A stretch of 33,528 nt of DNA from Bacteroidota bacterium (GCA_003045935.1 PZPI01000004.1:1-33528); one strand, 5' to 3'; counted from the first letter of the stretch, positions 25,017 through 33,448 are shown. The notes: generated by a model from the sequence alone, not told the origin. Program-made: numbers and translations.

Positions 25017-25658
25017 TTATTGGTTTCGTTGTTCAAGTTCGTCTCTAAGGGCTGCTGCCTTCTCGTAATCTTCATCTTCGACAGCTTTTTTAAGAGCCGC
25101 TTTAAGTTGTTTTTCACTGTAGCTTTTAAAGCGTCTTGAGTTAGAGCTTGACTCTTGCGTTTTTTCTTCTTTTTCGCTCCTTGATTCTGTCTCTATGTGA
25201 GCAAGATCGCGCGTATTCGATGTAAGGTCTTTCGATTCGGCATCAACGTTTAATTCAATGCCGGCCTTATCTAGAATATCAGGATAGGTATAAATCGGTG
25301 CGCCCGTTCGCACTGCAATCGCAACAGCATCGCTGGTTCGAGCATCGATAAGTTCTTCTTGCTGATCTTTTTTACAAACAAGACTAGCATAAAATACGCC
25401 CTCTTCTAATTTATGTATGATCACTTCCTTGACCTTAATTTCAAATCGATCAAGGCACGATTTGAGTAAATCATGGGTTAGGGGTCTCGGTGGTTTGAGA
25501 TCCTCTTCGATGGCAATAGCAATGGATTGTGCCTCTGCGGCACCAATAACAATAGGGAGTTTTCGACTGCCGTTCTCTTCACTTAAGATAAGTGCATAGG
25601 CCCCTTGCTGGGTTTGACTATAAGAGATGCCCTTAACTGTTAGACTCACGAGGTTCAT
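25017..25658 (-). CDS. Bifunctional nuclease-domain (DUF151) protein with UVR motif
   Basis: A 213-aa protein. Residues about 5-125 form the BFN/DUF151 domain (LPIVIGAAEAQSIAIA, then DARTSDAVAIAVRTGAPIYT). A charged linker follows, then a C-terminal UVR helix-pair motif (LKAALKKAVEDEDYEKAAAL), as in UvrB and UvrC. Some plant BFN proteins have nuclease activity; the bacterial role is not settled. The combination is common in Bacteroidota. It lies 22 bp after etfA and 3 bp before nupC. Confidence 0.88.
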   Translation of the reverse strand: MNLVSLTVKGISYSQTQQGAYALILSEENGSRKLPIVIGAAEAQSIAIAIEEDLKPPRPLTHDLLKSCLDRFEIKVKEVIIHKLEEGVFYASLVCKKDQQEELIDARTSDAVAIAVRTGAPIYTYPDILDKAGIELNVDAESKDLTSNTRDLAHIETESRSEKEEKTQESSSNSRRFKSYSEKQLKAALKKAVEDEDYEKAAALRDELEQRNQ

Positions 25659-25680
25659 AAGAGGGCAAAATAAGGGATTT

Positions 25681-26640
25681 TTATGCGTTTTGTGCCTTAA
25701 AAGCCTTCAATTTTTCAATAAGTTGTGGTACTACTGTAAATGCATCACCAACAATTCCATAGTCGGCTGCTTTAAAGAACGGCGCCTCAGGATCATTATT
25801 GATAACCACTTTTACTTTTGAAGCGTTGATTCCTGCTAAATGCTGAATCGCTCCAGAAATTCCAATAGCGATATAGAGATTAGTGGCTACGGGTTTTCCT
25901 GTTTGTCCAACGTGTTCACTGTGAGGTCTCCATCCTAAATCTGAAACGGGCTTGGAGCAAGCGGTAGCTGCTCCTAAAACTTCAGCTAGGTCTTCGACAA
26001 GGTGCCAATTTTCAGGTCCTTTTAATCCGCGCCCGGCAGAAACGACGATGTCAGCATCGGCGATGGTCACTTTTCCGTCCGCTGTAGCCTGATTGGTTAC
26101 CGTCACTCGATCATTAGTAAGTTCTAAAGTCATAACTTCTACCTTTGGTACAGCGTCGTTATGATGCACGCCAAAGCTATTTTTACTCAATCCAATAATG
26201 CATCGATCTGACTTAGAAGATGTGTAAGCAAAGCCTTTGTTAGTAAAGACGGTTCTCTTAAAGGCTGTCTTGCCTCCAATATTCTCGGGAAGCGCGATCA
26301 CATTAGGTATGAAGCTAGAGCCGCTTTGAGCTGCGATCATCCCTCCGATGTATTTTGAATCTGCACTTGAGCTGATGACTAAGTACTGGGCACCACTTTT
26401 CTCAAATGCTGTGGATATTTGTGATGCATATCTTTCGGCTGTAAATGTATTCAGTGATTCATTGGAGATGCTAATGATTTGATTTAGTCCTCCAATGTTT
26501 TCTGGTGTATCATTATTAATGACTAATCCAATAGCCTCAGTACTGAGTTGACTAGCTAACGCAATAGCATAGGATGCCAGCTCGTATGCTGATTTTTTGT
26601 AGGCTTTATTTTCTGATTCTAAATAGACAAGTACTGGCAT
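25681..26640 (-). CDS. etfA: Electron transfer flavoprotein alpha subunit
   Basis: A 319-aa FAD-binding subunit that passes electrons from acyl-CoA dehydrogenases to ETF:quinone oxidoreductase. The C-terminal FAD domain has VVSAGRGLKGPENW, VSDLGWRPHSEHVGQTGK and IAIGISGAIQHLAGI, all diagnostic. It follows etfB by 3 bp. The length is standard. Confidence 0.97.
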   Translation of the reverse strand: MPVLVYLESENKAYKKSAYELASYAIALASQLSTEAIGLVINNDTPENIGGLNQIISISNESLNTFTAERYASQISTAFEKSGAQYLVISSSADSKYIGGMIAAQSGSSFIPNVIALPENIGGKTAFKRTVFTNKGFAYTSSKSDRCIIGLSKNSFGVHHNDAVPKVEVMTLELTNDRVTVTNQATADGKVTIADADIVVSAGRGLKGPENWHLVEDLAEVLGAATACSKPVSDLGWRPHSEHVGQTGKPVATNLYIAIGISGAIQHLAGINASKVKVVINNDPEAPFFKAADYGIVGDAFTVVPQLIEKLKAFKAQNA

Positions 26641-26643
26641 GGC

Positions 26644-27390
26644 TTATAAAACTTTTGCTTCTTTATGGAGTAATTCGATTAACTGATCAATGTTCGCTTC
26701 GTCTATTAGGGTGACTTCACCTTTTGAAGCGGGTTTTTCGAAGGACAAATCTTCTGTTAAGGCTTCGATACTTGATGGTGCAATCACTTCAAGAGGTTTG
26801 GTTCTAGCAGACATAATCCCTCTCATGTTAGGTATTTTCAGGTCACTTTCTTCTACAAGTCCTTTCTGAGCACCGATAACTAGTGGTAGACTAGTTTCTA
26901 AGGTTTCAGATCCACCATCGATTTCTCTGGTGGCAGTGGCGTTACTCCCGTCAATAGTTAGTCCTGTACAAGTATTGATAAATGAATAACCACATTGACT
27001 CGCAATTAGGCCGGGTACCATGTTGCCGTTGTAGTCGATAGACTCTCTTCCGCAAATTACTAGATCGTAATTTTCTTTTTTAATCTGCTCGCTAAGAGCG
27101 TGAGCAACCAAAAAGCCGTCACTCGGATGGGTGTCTACCCGAAATGCCTTGTCTGCGCCGATAGCTAAAGCTTTTCTCATGATCGGTTCGACGCTGGTTT
27201 CGCCCACTGTAGCGATATGTACCTCTGCACCCTGCTGTTCTTTGAACCACACAGCGCGAGTCAGTCCAAACTCGTCGTTGGGGTTAATTACAAATTGAAC
27301 TCCGCTAGTATCCAATGATTTCTGATCTGCGGTAAAGTTAATTTTCGAGGTAGTGTCAGGTACAGCACTAATGCAAACGAGAATTTTCAT
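26644..27390 (-). CDS. etfB: Electron transfer flavoprotein beta subunit
   Basis: A 248-aa AMP-binding partner of EtfA. It opens with MKILVCISAVPDTTSKINF, has NPNDEFGLTRAVWFKE, the VICGRESIDYNG segment that binds AMP, and the recognition-loop region LVIGAQKGLVEESDLKIPNM. It is first in a six-gene minus-strand run (etfB-etfA-bfn-nupC-thyA-folA) with gaps of at most 35 bp. Confidence 0.97.
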   Translation of the reverse strand: MKILVCISAVPDTTSKINFTADQKSLDTSGVQFVINPNDEFGLTRAVWFKEQQGAEVHIATVGETSVEPIMRKALAIGADKAFRVDTHPSDGFLVAHALSEQIKKENYDLVICGRESIDYNGNMVPGLIASQCGYSFINTCTGLTIDGSNATATREIDGGSETLETSLPLVIGAQKGLVEESDLKIPNMRGIMSARTKPLEVIAPSSIEALTEDLSFEKPASKGEVTLIDEANIDQLIELLHKEAKVL

Positions 27391-27407
27391 AAAATCGTGA
27401 CTTTCTT

Positions 27408-27415
27408 CAAAGATA
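27408..27415 (-). promoter_or_regulatory. -7 box TATCTTTG for the etfB operon
   Basis: A full TAnnTTTG match on the minus strand, 17 nt before the etfB ATG. No TTG is seen at the normal -33 distance. It is the only good box upstream of the six-gene run. Confidence 0.55.
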
Positions 27416-27434
27416 CTTAAAACTTAAAAAATAC

Positions 27435-27458
27435 TATGCATGCATAATAAATTTATTA
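27435..27458. promoter_or_regulatory. Paired palindromes between etfB and pdhB (candidate operator)
   Basis: TATGCATGCATA (27435-27446) is a perfect 12-bp palindrome. It overlaps by two bases TAATAAATTTATTA (27445-27458), a perfect 14-bp palindrome. They lie between the divergent -7 boxes for etfB and pdhB, where a regulator could control both. The composition is AT-rich, so chance occurrence of the second is not excluded. Confidence 0.45.
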
Positions 27459-27492
27459 CACATTTCTAAGCTTTATTAAGCGTGAAAAGTTT

Positions 27493-27500
27493 TAAATTTG
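27493..27500 (+). promoter_or_regulatory. -7 box TAAATTTG for pdhB
   Basis: A full TAnnTTTG match followed by C, 23 nt before the pdhB ATG. The -33 region has only CTTTATT where TTTG is expected. Confidence 0.6.
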
Positions 27501-27523
27501 CGCCTCAAGAACAAATGTAGTCT

Positions 27524-28504
27524 ATGAAAACGATTCAATTTAGAGAGGCGATTGCCGAAGCGATGTCAGAAGAGATGCGTCGTGATGAGAGTATCTATTT
27601 GATGGGTGAAGAGGTAGCCGAGTACAATGGCGCCTACAAAGCCTCTAAAGGAATGCTAGATGAATTTGGGGCTAAGCGAGTAATTGATACGCCAATCTCT
27701 GAAATGGGATTTGCTGGTATTGGAGTGGGTTCTGCGATGAATGGTAACCGTCCGATCATTGAGTTTATGACTTTTAACTTCTCACTTGTAGGTATTGATC
27801 AGATTATCAATAATGCCGCAAAAATGCGTCAGATGTCTGGCGGGCAGTTTAATATTCCTATCGTTTTCAGAGGACCTACTGCTTCTGCAGGTCAGTTAGC
27901 TGCGACTCACTCTCAGGCTTTTGAGAGCTGGTATGCCAACTGTCCAGGCCTTAAGGTAGTGGTTCCTTCAAACCCTGCCGATGCAAAAGGACTGCTTAAG
28001 TCTGCAATTCGTGATGAAGATCCTGTAATTTTCATGGAGTCTGAGCAGATGTACGGTGATAAAGGTGAGGTGCCAGAAGGAGAGTACCTTATTCCACTAG
28101 GTTTAGCTGATGTGAAGAGAGAAGGTACTGATGTGACAGTTGTTTCTTTTGGTAAAATTATCAAAGAGGCATATAAAGCTGCAGAACGTCTTGCTGAAGA
28201 AGGAATTTCTATTGAAATCATCGATCTTAGAACAATCCGTCCTATGGATCATGCGACTATTATCAACTCGGTTAAAAAGACGAATCGACTAGTTATCTTA
28301 GAAGAGGCTTGGCCTTTTGGGAATATTGCAACTGAAATTATCTACCAGGTTCAAGATCAAGCTTTCGATTATCTCGATGCACCTGTTGTAAAACTAAACA
28401 CTGCTGATACGCCAGCGCCTTATTCTCCTGTTCTATTAAAAGAGTGGTTGCCGAATGAAGACGACGTAGTTAAGGCTGTGAAAAAGGTTCTATACCGAAA
28501 GTAA
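27524..28504 (+). CDS. pdhB: Pyruvate dehydrogenase E1 component, beta subunit
   Basis: A 326-aa thiamine-diphosphate enzyme subunit of the pyruvate dehydrogenase complex. Diagnostic segments are YLMGEEVAEYNGAYK, RVIDTPISEMGFAGIGVGSAM, FRGPTASAGQLAATHSQAFE and VPSNPADAKGLLKSAIRD. The glutamate in GEEVAE is the TPP-activating residue. It stands alone: no E1-alpha or E2 gene is adjacent, and a strong terminator follows, so its partners must be encoded elsewhere. A branched-chain E1-beta is a less likely alternative. Confidence 0.93.
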   Translation: MKTIQFREAIAEAMSEEMRRDESIYLMGEEVAEYNGAYKASKGMLDEFGAKRVIDTPISEMGFAGIGVGSAMNGNRPIIEFMTFNFSLVGIDQIINNAAKMRQMSGGQFNIPIVFRGPTASAGQLAATHSQAFESWYANCPGLKVVVPSNPADAKGLLKSAIRDEDPVIFMESEQMYGDKGEVPEGEYLIPLGLADVKREGTDVTVVSFGKIIKEAYKAAERLAEEGISIEIIDLRTIRPMDHATIINSVKKTNRLVILEEAWPFGNIATEIIYQVQDQAFDYLDAPVVKLNTADTPAPYSPVLLKEWLPNEDDVVKAVKKVLYRK

Positions 28505-28524
28505 TTGAACCTTCAAAAAAAATT

Positions 28525-28566
28525 AAACCCACTTCCTGTGTTGTATGACTAGGGAGTGGGTTTTTT
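28525..28566 (+). terminator. Terminator after pdhB
   Basis: AACCCACTTCCT pairs over 12 bp (one G-U) with AGGGAGTGGGTT and is followed by TTTTTT. It separates pdhB from hppA. Confidence 0.9.
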
Positions 28567-28624
28567 AATGCCTAGAATTGTCGATTCATTAACATTTCCT
28601 TCGAATCATCTAGTGAGTTTTTAC

Positions 28625-28632
28625 TACTTTTG
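28625..28632 (+). promoter_or_regulatory. -7 box TACTTTTG for hppA
   Basis: A full TAnnTTTG match followed by C, 40 nt before the hppA ATG and 58 nt after the pdhB terminator. No clear TTG at -33. Confidence 0.55.
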
Positions 28633-28672
28633 CCCGCGTTAACCAATACTACTTATAATTAATCATAATAAT

Positions 28673-31048
28673 ATGGAGGCATTAATACCTTATTTATGGG
28701 CTTTCGGAATCGTGGGCCTTATCTATGTGTTTGTTAAAAACGCCTGGGTTTCGAAACAAGAAGTAGGAGATGAGAAAATGGCAAGAATTGCCAAAAATAT
28801 TGCCGACGGAGCAATGTCATTCCTAAAAGCTGAGTACAAAATTTTATCTGTTTTTGTTGCTGCTGTCGCAGTTCTTCTCTTTTTCAAAGGACAGAATGAA
28901 GCAGGTTCAAACGGTCTAGTTGCAGTATCATTCATCGTTGGTGCAATTTGTTCTGCACTAGCTGGTTTTATTGGTATGCGTGTTGCGACTAAAGCTAACG
29001 TTAGAACAACTAACGCGGCTCGTACATCACTTTCAAAGGCACTTGAAGTTGCATTTGCTGGAGGTTCTGTAATGGGACTTGGTGTTGTTGGTTTAGGTGT
29101 CGCTGGTTTAGGAATCCTATTCACGGTATACAGTGCTCAAGGATGGGGAATCGATGAGGTGCTTAACGTACTTTCAGGATTCTCTTTAGGAGCTTCTTCT
29201 ATCGCATTATTCGCTCGTGTGGGTGGTGGTATTTATACGAAAGCTGCTGACGTTGGAGCTGACCTTGTAGGTAAAGTTGAAGCAGGTATTCCTGAAGATC
29301 ACCCTCTTAACCCTGCTACGATTGCAGATAATGTTGGTGATAACGTAGGAGATGTTGCTGGTATGGGAGCTGACCTTTTTGAGTCTTATGTGGGTTCAAT
29401 CATTGGTACAATGGTTCTAGGGGCTGCTTTTGCTACTCTACCTGAATTTGCCAGTTCTTTCAATGGACTTGGCGCGGTGTATCTTCCATTAGTTCTTGCT
29501 GCTGCAGGTATTATCATGTCAATCATCGGTACATTCTTTGTAAGAGTGAAAGAAGGAGGGAATCCTCAAGCTGCTCTTAATCTTGGTGAATTTGGTTCAG
29601 CAGGTTTAATGCTAGTTGCTTCTTATTTCTTAATTAATGAAATGTTACCTGAATCTTGGGTAGAAGGTTCGAAAGTATATACTTCAATGGGAGTATTTTG
29701 GGCTACTATCGCAGGTCTGGTTGCAGGTCTTTTGGTTGGTAAGGTGACAGAGTATTATACCGGGACAGGTACAAAACCTGTAAATTCTATTGTTCGTCAA
29801 TCTGAGACAGGTTCAGCTACAAACATTATTGCTGGTTTAGGAGTTGGTATGATGTCGACAGCTATTCCAATCATTTTAATTGCTGCTGCAATTCTTGTTT
29901 CACACCACTTTGCTGGTCTATATGGTATCGCAATTGCGGCGGTAGGAATGCTTGCTAATACAGGTATCCAATTAGCAGTTGATGCTTACGGTCCTATTTC
30001 AGATAACGCAGGTGGTATTGCAGAAATGGCTGAGCTTCCTTCTGAAGTTCGTGAGCGTACCGATACTCTAGATGCCGTAGGTAATACTACTGCTGCGATC
30101 GGTAAAGGTTTTGCGATTGCTTCTGCTGCGCTAACTGCTCTCGCATTATTTGCTGCCTTTATGAAAACAGCTCAGGTTAAATCTATTGATGTTTCTGAGC
30201 CTACGATCATGGCAGGTCTTCTAGTTGGAGCGATGCTACCGTTTGTATTCTCTGCGCTTTCAATGAACGCAGTAGGTCGTGCGGCAATGGCCATGATCGA
30301 AGAAGTTCGTCGTCAGTTTAAAGATATTCCTGCTCTTAAGGCTGCGCTAGAGGTAATGCGTAAATACGATTCAGACCTTTCTAAAGCTTCTGCTGAAGAT
30401 CGTGCGATTTTCGATGCTGCTGACGGTGTTGCTGAATACGACAAGTGTGTGGCTATTTCTACACAAGCCTCGATTAGAGAAATGGTAATGCCAGGTCTGT
30501 TAGCAATCATTGTTCCTGTTCTTGTAGGGTTCTTAGGAGGCGCTGAAATGCTTGGAGGTCTTCTTGCAGGTGTTACTGCTTCTGGTGTTCTTATGGCAAT
30601 CTTCCAGTCTAATGCTGGTGGTGCCTGGGATAACGCTAAGAAAACAATTGAAAGTGAAGGTCGTAAGGGTAGCGATGCGCACAAAGCTGCGGTTGTTGGT
30701 GATACAGTAGGAGATCCGTTCAAGGATACTTCAGGACCATCGCTAAACATCCTTTTAAAACTGATGTCTGTAGTAGCGTTAGTGATTGCACCTAGTTTAG
30801 TAAGTCCATCAGAGGCTGCTTACGCTGAAGCTGCAACTGCACAAGAAGTTAGAAAAGAAATTTCTGTTAATGTTCAGGCGACTTCTGAAGAAGGTGGCGT
30901 TGAGGTTTCAGTGGTTACTTCAGAAACTACCAATGGAGTAACTACAACTACTGAAGTAGCTTATGCAGGTTCTGACCTGGATGAGGTTATGGAAGAAGTT
31001 AGAGTTAATCATCCAGAGGTTACTATTAAAAAAGAGACCCAAGAATAA
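28673..31048 (+). CDS. hppA: Membrane-bound ion-pumping pyrophosphatase
   Basis: A 791-aa polytopic enzyme that couples pyrophosphate hydrolysis to H+ and/or Na+ export. The catalytic loop (residues about 193-227) includes [18 protein letters not shown] and [28 protein letters not shown] has Ala where K+-independent enzymes have Lys, indicating the K+-dependent class. The second conserved loop, [18 protein letters not shown], is intact. After the last membrane helix there is an unusual hydrophilic tail of about 80 residues, rich in Val, Thr and Glu. H+ versus Na+ specificity is not assigned. Confidence 0.96.
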   Translation: MEALIPYLWAFGIVGLIYVFVKNAWVSKQEVGDEKMARIAKNIADGAMSFLKAEYKILSVFVAAVAVLLFFKGQNEAGSNGLVAVSFIVGAICSALAGFIGMRVATKANVRTTNAARTSLSKALEVAFAGGSVMGLGVVGLGVAGLGILFTVYSAQGWGIDEVLNVLSGFSLGASSIALFARVGGGIYTKAADVGADLVGKVEAGIPEDHPLNPATIADNVGDNVGDVAGMGADLFESYVGSIIGTMVLGAAFATLPEFASSFNGLGAVYLPLVLAAAGIIMSIIGTFFVRVKEGGNPQAALNLGEFGSAGLMLVASYFLINEMLPESWVEGSKVYTSMGVFWATIAGLVAGLLVGKVTEYYTGTGTKPVNSIVRQSETGSATNIIAGLGVGMMSTAIPIILIAAAILVSHHFAGLYGIAIAAVGMLANTGIQLAVDAYGPISDNAGGIAEMAELPSEVRERTDTLDAVGNTTAAIGKGFAIASAALTALALFAAFMKTAQVKSIDVSEPTIMAGLLVGAMLPFVFSALSMNAVGRAAMAMIEEVRRQFKDIPALKAALEVMRKYDSDLSKASAEDRAIFDAADGVAEYDKCVAISTQASIREMVMPGLLAIIVPVLVGFLGGAEMLGGLLAGVTASGVLMAIFQSNAGGAWDNAKKTIESEGRKGSDAHKAAVVGDTVGDPFKDTSGPSLNILLKLMSVVALVIAPSLVSPSEAAYAEAATAQEVRKEISVNVQATSEEGGVEVSVVTSETTNGVTTTTEVAYAGSDLDEVMEEVRVNHPEVTIKKETQE

Positions 31049-31065
31049 GGGTTTTGAATATAGCT

Positions 31066-31103
31066 AATAAAAAAGCCTGCTAGAAATAGCAGGCTTTTTT
31101 ATT
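31066..31103. terminator. Bidirectional terminator between hppA and the deoxynucleoside kinase gene
   Basis: A perfect 17-bp inverted repeat (AATAAAAAAGCCTGCTA) with a GAAA tetraloop. It has an A-run on the left and a T-run on the right, so it reads as a terminator from both strands. It ends hppA and the convergent kinase gene. Confidence 0.93.
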
Positions 31104-31129
31104 CATCATATATAACCGATGGTCTAGGT

Positions 31130-31744
31130 TTAAAACAGTCCGTTTAATTCAGCGTCGATTCTATTTACAATGCTTCCAAGATCCTCGGGATTGTCTACAA
31201 AATCTAGGTGGTCCACATCGAAAATGAGGAGTTTACCTTTGTCGTATCCCTTTATCCAATCTTCATATCTTTCATTAAGACGATTCAGATAATCAATTGA
31301 AATTCCGTTTTCATACGAACGACCCCGCTTGTGAATCTGCTTTACTAGATTTGGAATTGAACTTCTTAGGTAAATCATTAAATCAGGAGGAGCGACTAGG
31401 GATTCCATAAGTTCAAATAGACTCTTGTAATTCTCAAAGTCACGCCCAGTCATAAGCCCCATATCGTGTAAGTTCGGGGCAAATATGAAAGCATCTTCAT
31501 AAATGGTGCGATCTTGAATGACACTTTTTCCACTTTCTCGAATGGACAGAATTTGTCTAAAACGAGTGTTTAAAAAGTAAATCTGTAGATTAAAACTCCA
31601 GCGCTCCATTTGGGTGTAAAAGTCGTCTAGATAAGGGTTGGTGATTACCTCCTCAAACTGTGGCTCCCATTTAAAATGCTTAGCGAGTAGATTCGTAAGT
31701 GTGGTTTTTCCGGCTCCAATATTGCCGGCGATAGCAATGTGCAT
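31130..31744 (-). CDS. Deoxynucleoside kinase (stand-alone)
   Basis: A 204-aa kinase that phosphorylates imported deoxynucleosides to monophosphates. It shows P-loop GNIGAGKTT (about residues 7-15), the substrate-site motif IQDRTIYEDAFIFA (about 95-108) and the lid IHKRGRSYENG (about 137-147). These match the deoxyadenosine/deoxyguanosine kinase family, but the base specificity is not certain. It is independent of the FolK-linked kinase at 3648-4820, which differs in the DR motif. It is convergent with hppA and divergent from metK. Confidence 0.92.
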   Translation of the reverse strand: MHIAIAGNIGAGKTTLTNLLAKHFKWEPQFEEVITNPYLDDFYTQMERWSFNLQIYFLNTRFRQILSIRESGKSVIQDRTIYEDAFIFAPNLHDMGLMTGRDFENYKSLFELMESLVAPPDLMIYLRSSIPNLVKQIHKRGRSYENGISIDYLNRLNERYEDWIKGYDKGKLLIFDVDHLDFVDNPEDLGSIVNRIDAELNGLF

Positions 31745-31817
31745 CCTGTTTTCTTAGTTTTTGAAAATGAACCTCAAGATAAGAATATCTTTCCTGTTTA
31801 GTGTTATAAAATAAGCG

Positions 31818-31825
31818 TACTTTTG
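31818..31825 (+). promoter_or_regulatory. -7 box TACTTTTG for metK
   Basis: A full TAnnTTTG match placed just before the riboswitch. Transcription starting about 6 nt later would include the whole aptamer. A TTTAG around 31797 may stand in for the -33 element. Confidence 0.6.
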
Positions 31826-31833
31826 TAGTCTGT

Positions 31834-31884
31834 TGGAGGAAAGATTTGAACTGATTGCAACCTCGTAAAAAATGCTAAAGCAGT
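31834..31884 (+). ncRNA. SAM-II-type riboswitch aptamer
   Basis: The segment resembles the SAM-II (metA motif) pseudoknot. P1 is GAGG (31836-31839) with CCTC (31861-31864). The loop holds GATTTGAACTGATTGCAA, closely matching the conserved GAUUU and UUGCAA elements. The 3' strand holds AAATGCTAAAG with the conserved GCUAAAG. A pseudoknot helix can form between ACTG (31850-31853) and CAGT (31881-31884). It lies between a promoter and metK, the SAM synthetase gene, as expected. SAM-II is known in Alphaproteobacteria and Bacteroidota. Confidence 0.85.
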
Positions 31885-31960
31885 ATTCGTGTCGTAATAG
31901 CCCGTTGTGCTTTAGTCTCTTTTAGAGTGTTGTAATCTTCTGAATTAAAGAGACACGAAT
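31875..31960 (+). promoter_or_regulatory. Expression platform with alternative helices upstream of metK
   Basis: Three helices can form. C: CTAAAGCA (31875-31882) with TGCTTTAG (31908-31915) breaks the aptamer core. A: ATTCGTGTC (31885-31893) with GACACGAAT (31952-31960) ends one base before the ATG. B: GTCTCTTT (31915-31922) with AAAGAGAC (31947-31954). A excludes B by overlap and C by topology. No T-run follows, so control is probably at translation. Confidence 0.55.
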
Positions 31961-31961
31961 T

Positions 31962-33230
31962 ATGTCATATTTATTTACATCAGAGTCAGTTAGTGAAGGG
32001 CATCCTGATAAGATTGCCGATCAAATTAGTGATGCGCTACTGGATCATTTTTTAGCATTTGATCCGCAAAGTAAAGTGGCGTGTGAAACACTCGTAACTA
32101 CAGGTCAGGTAGTCTTGGCAGGAGAGGTTAAAAGCTCAACTTACCTAGACGTGCAATCGATAGCTCGTGGAGTAGTTAATTCTATCGGATACACTAAAGG
32201 AGAATACATGTTTAGCGGTGATTCTTGCGGGGTAATCTCCTTAATCCACGAACAGAGTCAAGATATCAATCGAGGTGTTGATCGTAGTGCTCCAGAATCT
32301 CAAGGTGCTGGAGACCAGGGAATGATGTTCGGATATGCAACTTCAGAAACCGAAGAATACATGCCCCTTGCCTTGGTTATTTCTCACGAGATTTTAAAAG
32401 TTCTGGCAGCGTATCGCCGAGCGTCCAATGGAGACTCTTCGAAGCCGATGAACTATTTACGTCCCGATGCAAAAGCTCAAGTCACGTTGCAGTATAACGA
32501 GAACAATCAGCCGGAGCGAATAGATACTATTGTTGTGTCTACCCAGCACGATCCTTTTGATAACGAACAAAACATGCTTGATCAGATAAGAACTGATATT
32601 ATCAAATACGTAATACCTGAAGTTAAGCAGCGAATGAGTGATTCGGTTCAGTCCTTGTTTACCGATAAAATCAACTATCACGTTAATCCAACAGGTAAAT
32701 TTGTGATTGGAGGTCCCCATGGAGACACGGGGTTAACGGGTCGTAAGATTATTGTAGATACCTACGGTGGAAAAGGTGCACACGGAGGAGGAGCGTTCTC
32801 AGGAAAAGACCCATCAAAAGTAGATCGATCTGCAGCGTATGCAGCACGCCATATTGCTAAGAATCTAGTAGCTGCAGGTATAGCTTCTGAAGTACTGGTT
32901 CAGCTTAGTTATGCAATCGGTGTAGCAGAGCCTACCTCTGTTTTTATTGATACTTATAGAACGAACGCTACTTCATTCACTGATGCAGAAATCGCTCAAA
33001 AAGTTGCCGAACTCTTTGATCTTACGCCTTATGGAATCGAAACACGCTTAAAGCTTCGTAACCCAATTTATAGCGAAACAGCATCTTATGGGCACATGGG
33101 AAGAAAACCGAGTAAGGTGGTTAAGATTTTTGAATCACCCTACAATGGGAAGGTTGCGCGTGAGGTTGAGTTGTTTACTTGGGAGAAGCTCGATTATGTG
33201 GAACCTTTGAAAAAAGCATTTCTGGGTTAG
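31962..33230 (+). CDS. metK: S-adenosylmethionine synthetase
   Basis: A 422-aa enzyme that makes SAM from methionine and ATP. It has [20 protein letters not shown] at the N-terminus, [12 protein letters not shown] (about residues 121-132), [21 protein letters not shown] and the glycine-rich [19 protein letters not shown]. The length is typical of Bacteroidota. The SAM-II-type riboswitch upstream implies feedback control by its own product. The flanking genes are in separate transcripts. Confidence 0.98.
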   Translation: MSYLFTSESVSEGHPDKIADQISDALLDHFLAFDPQSKVACETLVTTGQVVLAGEVKSSTYLDVQSIARGVVNSIGYTKGEYMFSGDSCGVISLIHEQSQDINRGVDRSAPESQGAGDQGMMFGYATSETEEYMPLALVISHEILKVLAAYRRASNGDSSKPMNYLRPDAKAQVTLQYNENNQPERIDTIVVSTQHDPFDNEQNMLDQIRTDIIKYVIPEVKQRMSDSVQSLFTDKINYHVNPTGKFVIGGPHGDTGLTGRKIIVDTYGGKGAHGGGAFSGKDPSKVDRSAAYAARHIAKNLVAAGIASEVLVQLSYAIGVAEPTSVFIDTYRTNATSFTDAEIAQKVAELFDLTPYGIETRLKLRNPIYSETASYGHMGRKPSKVVKIFESPYNGKVAREVELFTWEKLDYVEPLKKAFLG

Positions 33231-33280
33231 TTAAAAATCTAATCATTTAACCCTTCTTTTGAATTATTTTCAAACGAGGC

Positions 33281-33312
33281 TTGTTTTTTATGAAACCTTT
33301 TCTGTAATTAGC
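33281..33312 (+). promoter_or_regulatory. Putative promoter for the pheA leader
   Basis: TTG (33281-33283), a 21-nt spacer and TAATTAGC (33305-33312) resemble a degenerate Bacteroidota promoter. The -7 box matches the consensus only in part (TAnnT). It is 9 nt before the leader-peptide ATG, so the leader mRNA would have almost no untranslated 5' end. Confidence 0.4.
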
Positions 33313-33321
33313 GCCGATATT

Positions 33322-33384
33322 ATGAACAAGACACGCTTTTATAACAACTTTGCTTACTTTAACTATTATCAGTTAGAGAGGTAG
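33322..33384 (+). CDS. Phe/Tyr-rich leader peptide of the pheA attenuator
   Basis: A 20-codon ORF, absent from the ORF track, encodes MNKTRFYNNFAYFNYYQLER and ends in TAG. Three Phe (6, 10, 13) and four Tyr (7, 12, 15, 16) make 35% of the residues. It is followed by a switchable terminator and then pheA. This is the layout of classical ribosome-mediated attenuation, where shortage of charged tRNA-Phe or tRNA-Tyr stalls the leader ribosome. The peptide itself probably has no other role. Confidence 0.85.
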   Translation: MNKTRFYNNFAYFNYYQLER

Positions 33385-33442
33385 GGGCTTATCGTTATTT
33401 AACGTATCAATATAATAAAGTCCCGTTTTTCGGGACTTTTTT
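33384..33442 (+). terminator. Attenuator: antiterminator segment and terminator before pheA
   Basis: The terminator is AAAGTCCCG (33417-33425), a T5 loop, CGGGACTTT (33431-33439) and a run of Ts to 33442. Upstream, GGGGCTT (33384-33390), starting at the last base of the leader stop codon, can pair over 7 bp (one G-U) with AAGTCCC (33418-33424), the left arm of the terminator. A small CGTT/AACG hairpin (33393-33404) fits in the loop between. The two folds are mutually exclusive. Confidence 0.85.
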
Positions 33443-33448
33443 CGTTTT

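Noticed and set aside
30313-30750. 145-aa ORF antisense to hppA (also 28723-29124)
   Set aside because: Both are shadows of hppA, which has all catalytic motifs. Pro/Ser/Ala-rich translation is typical of the reverse strand of membrane genes.
33255-33276. TTTGAA/TTCAAA hairpin as a metK terminator
   Set aside because: The stem is six AT-rich pairs without a good following T-run at the right place; too weak to call.
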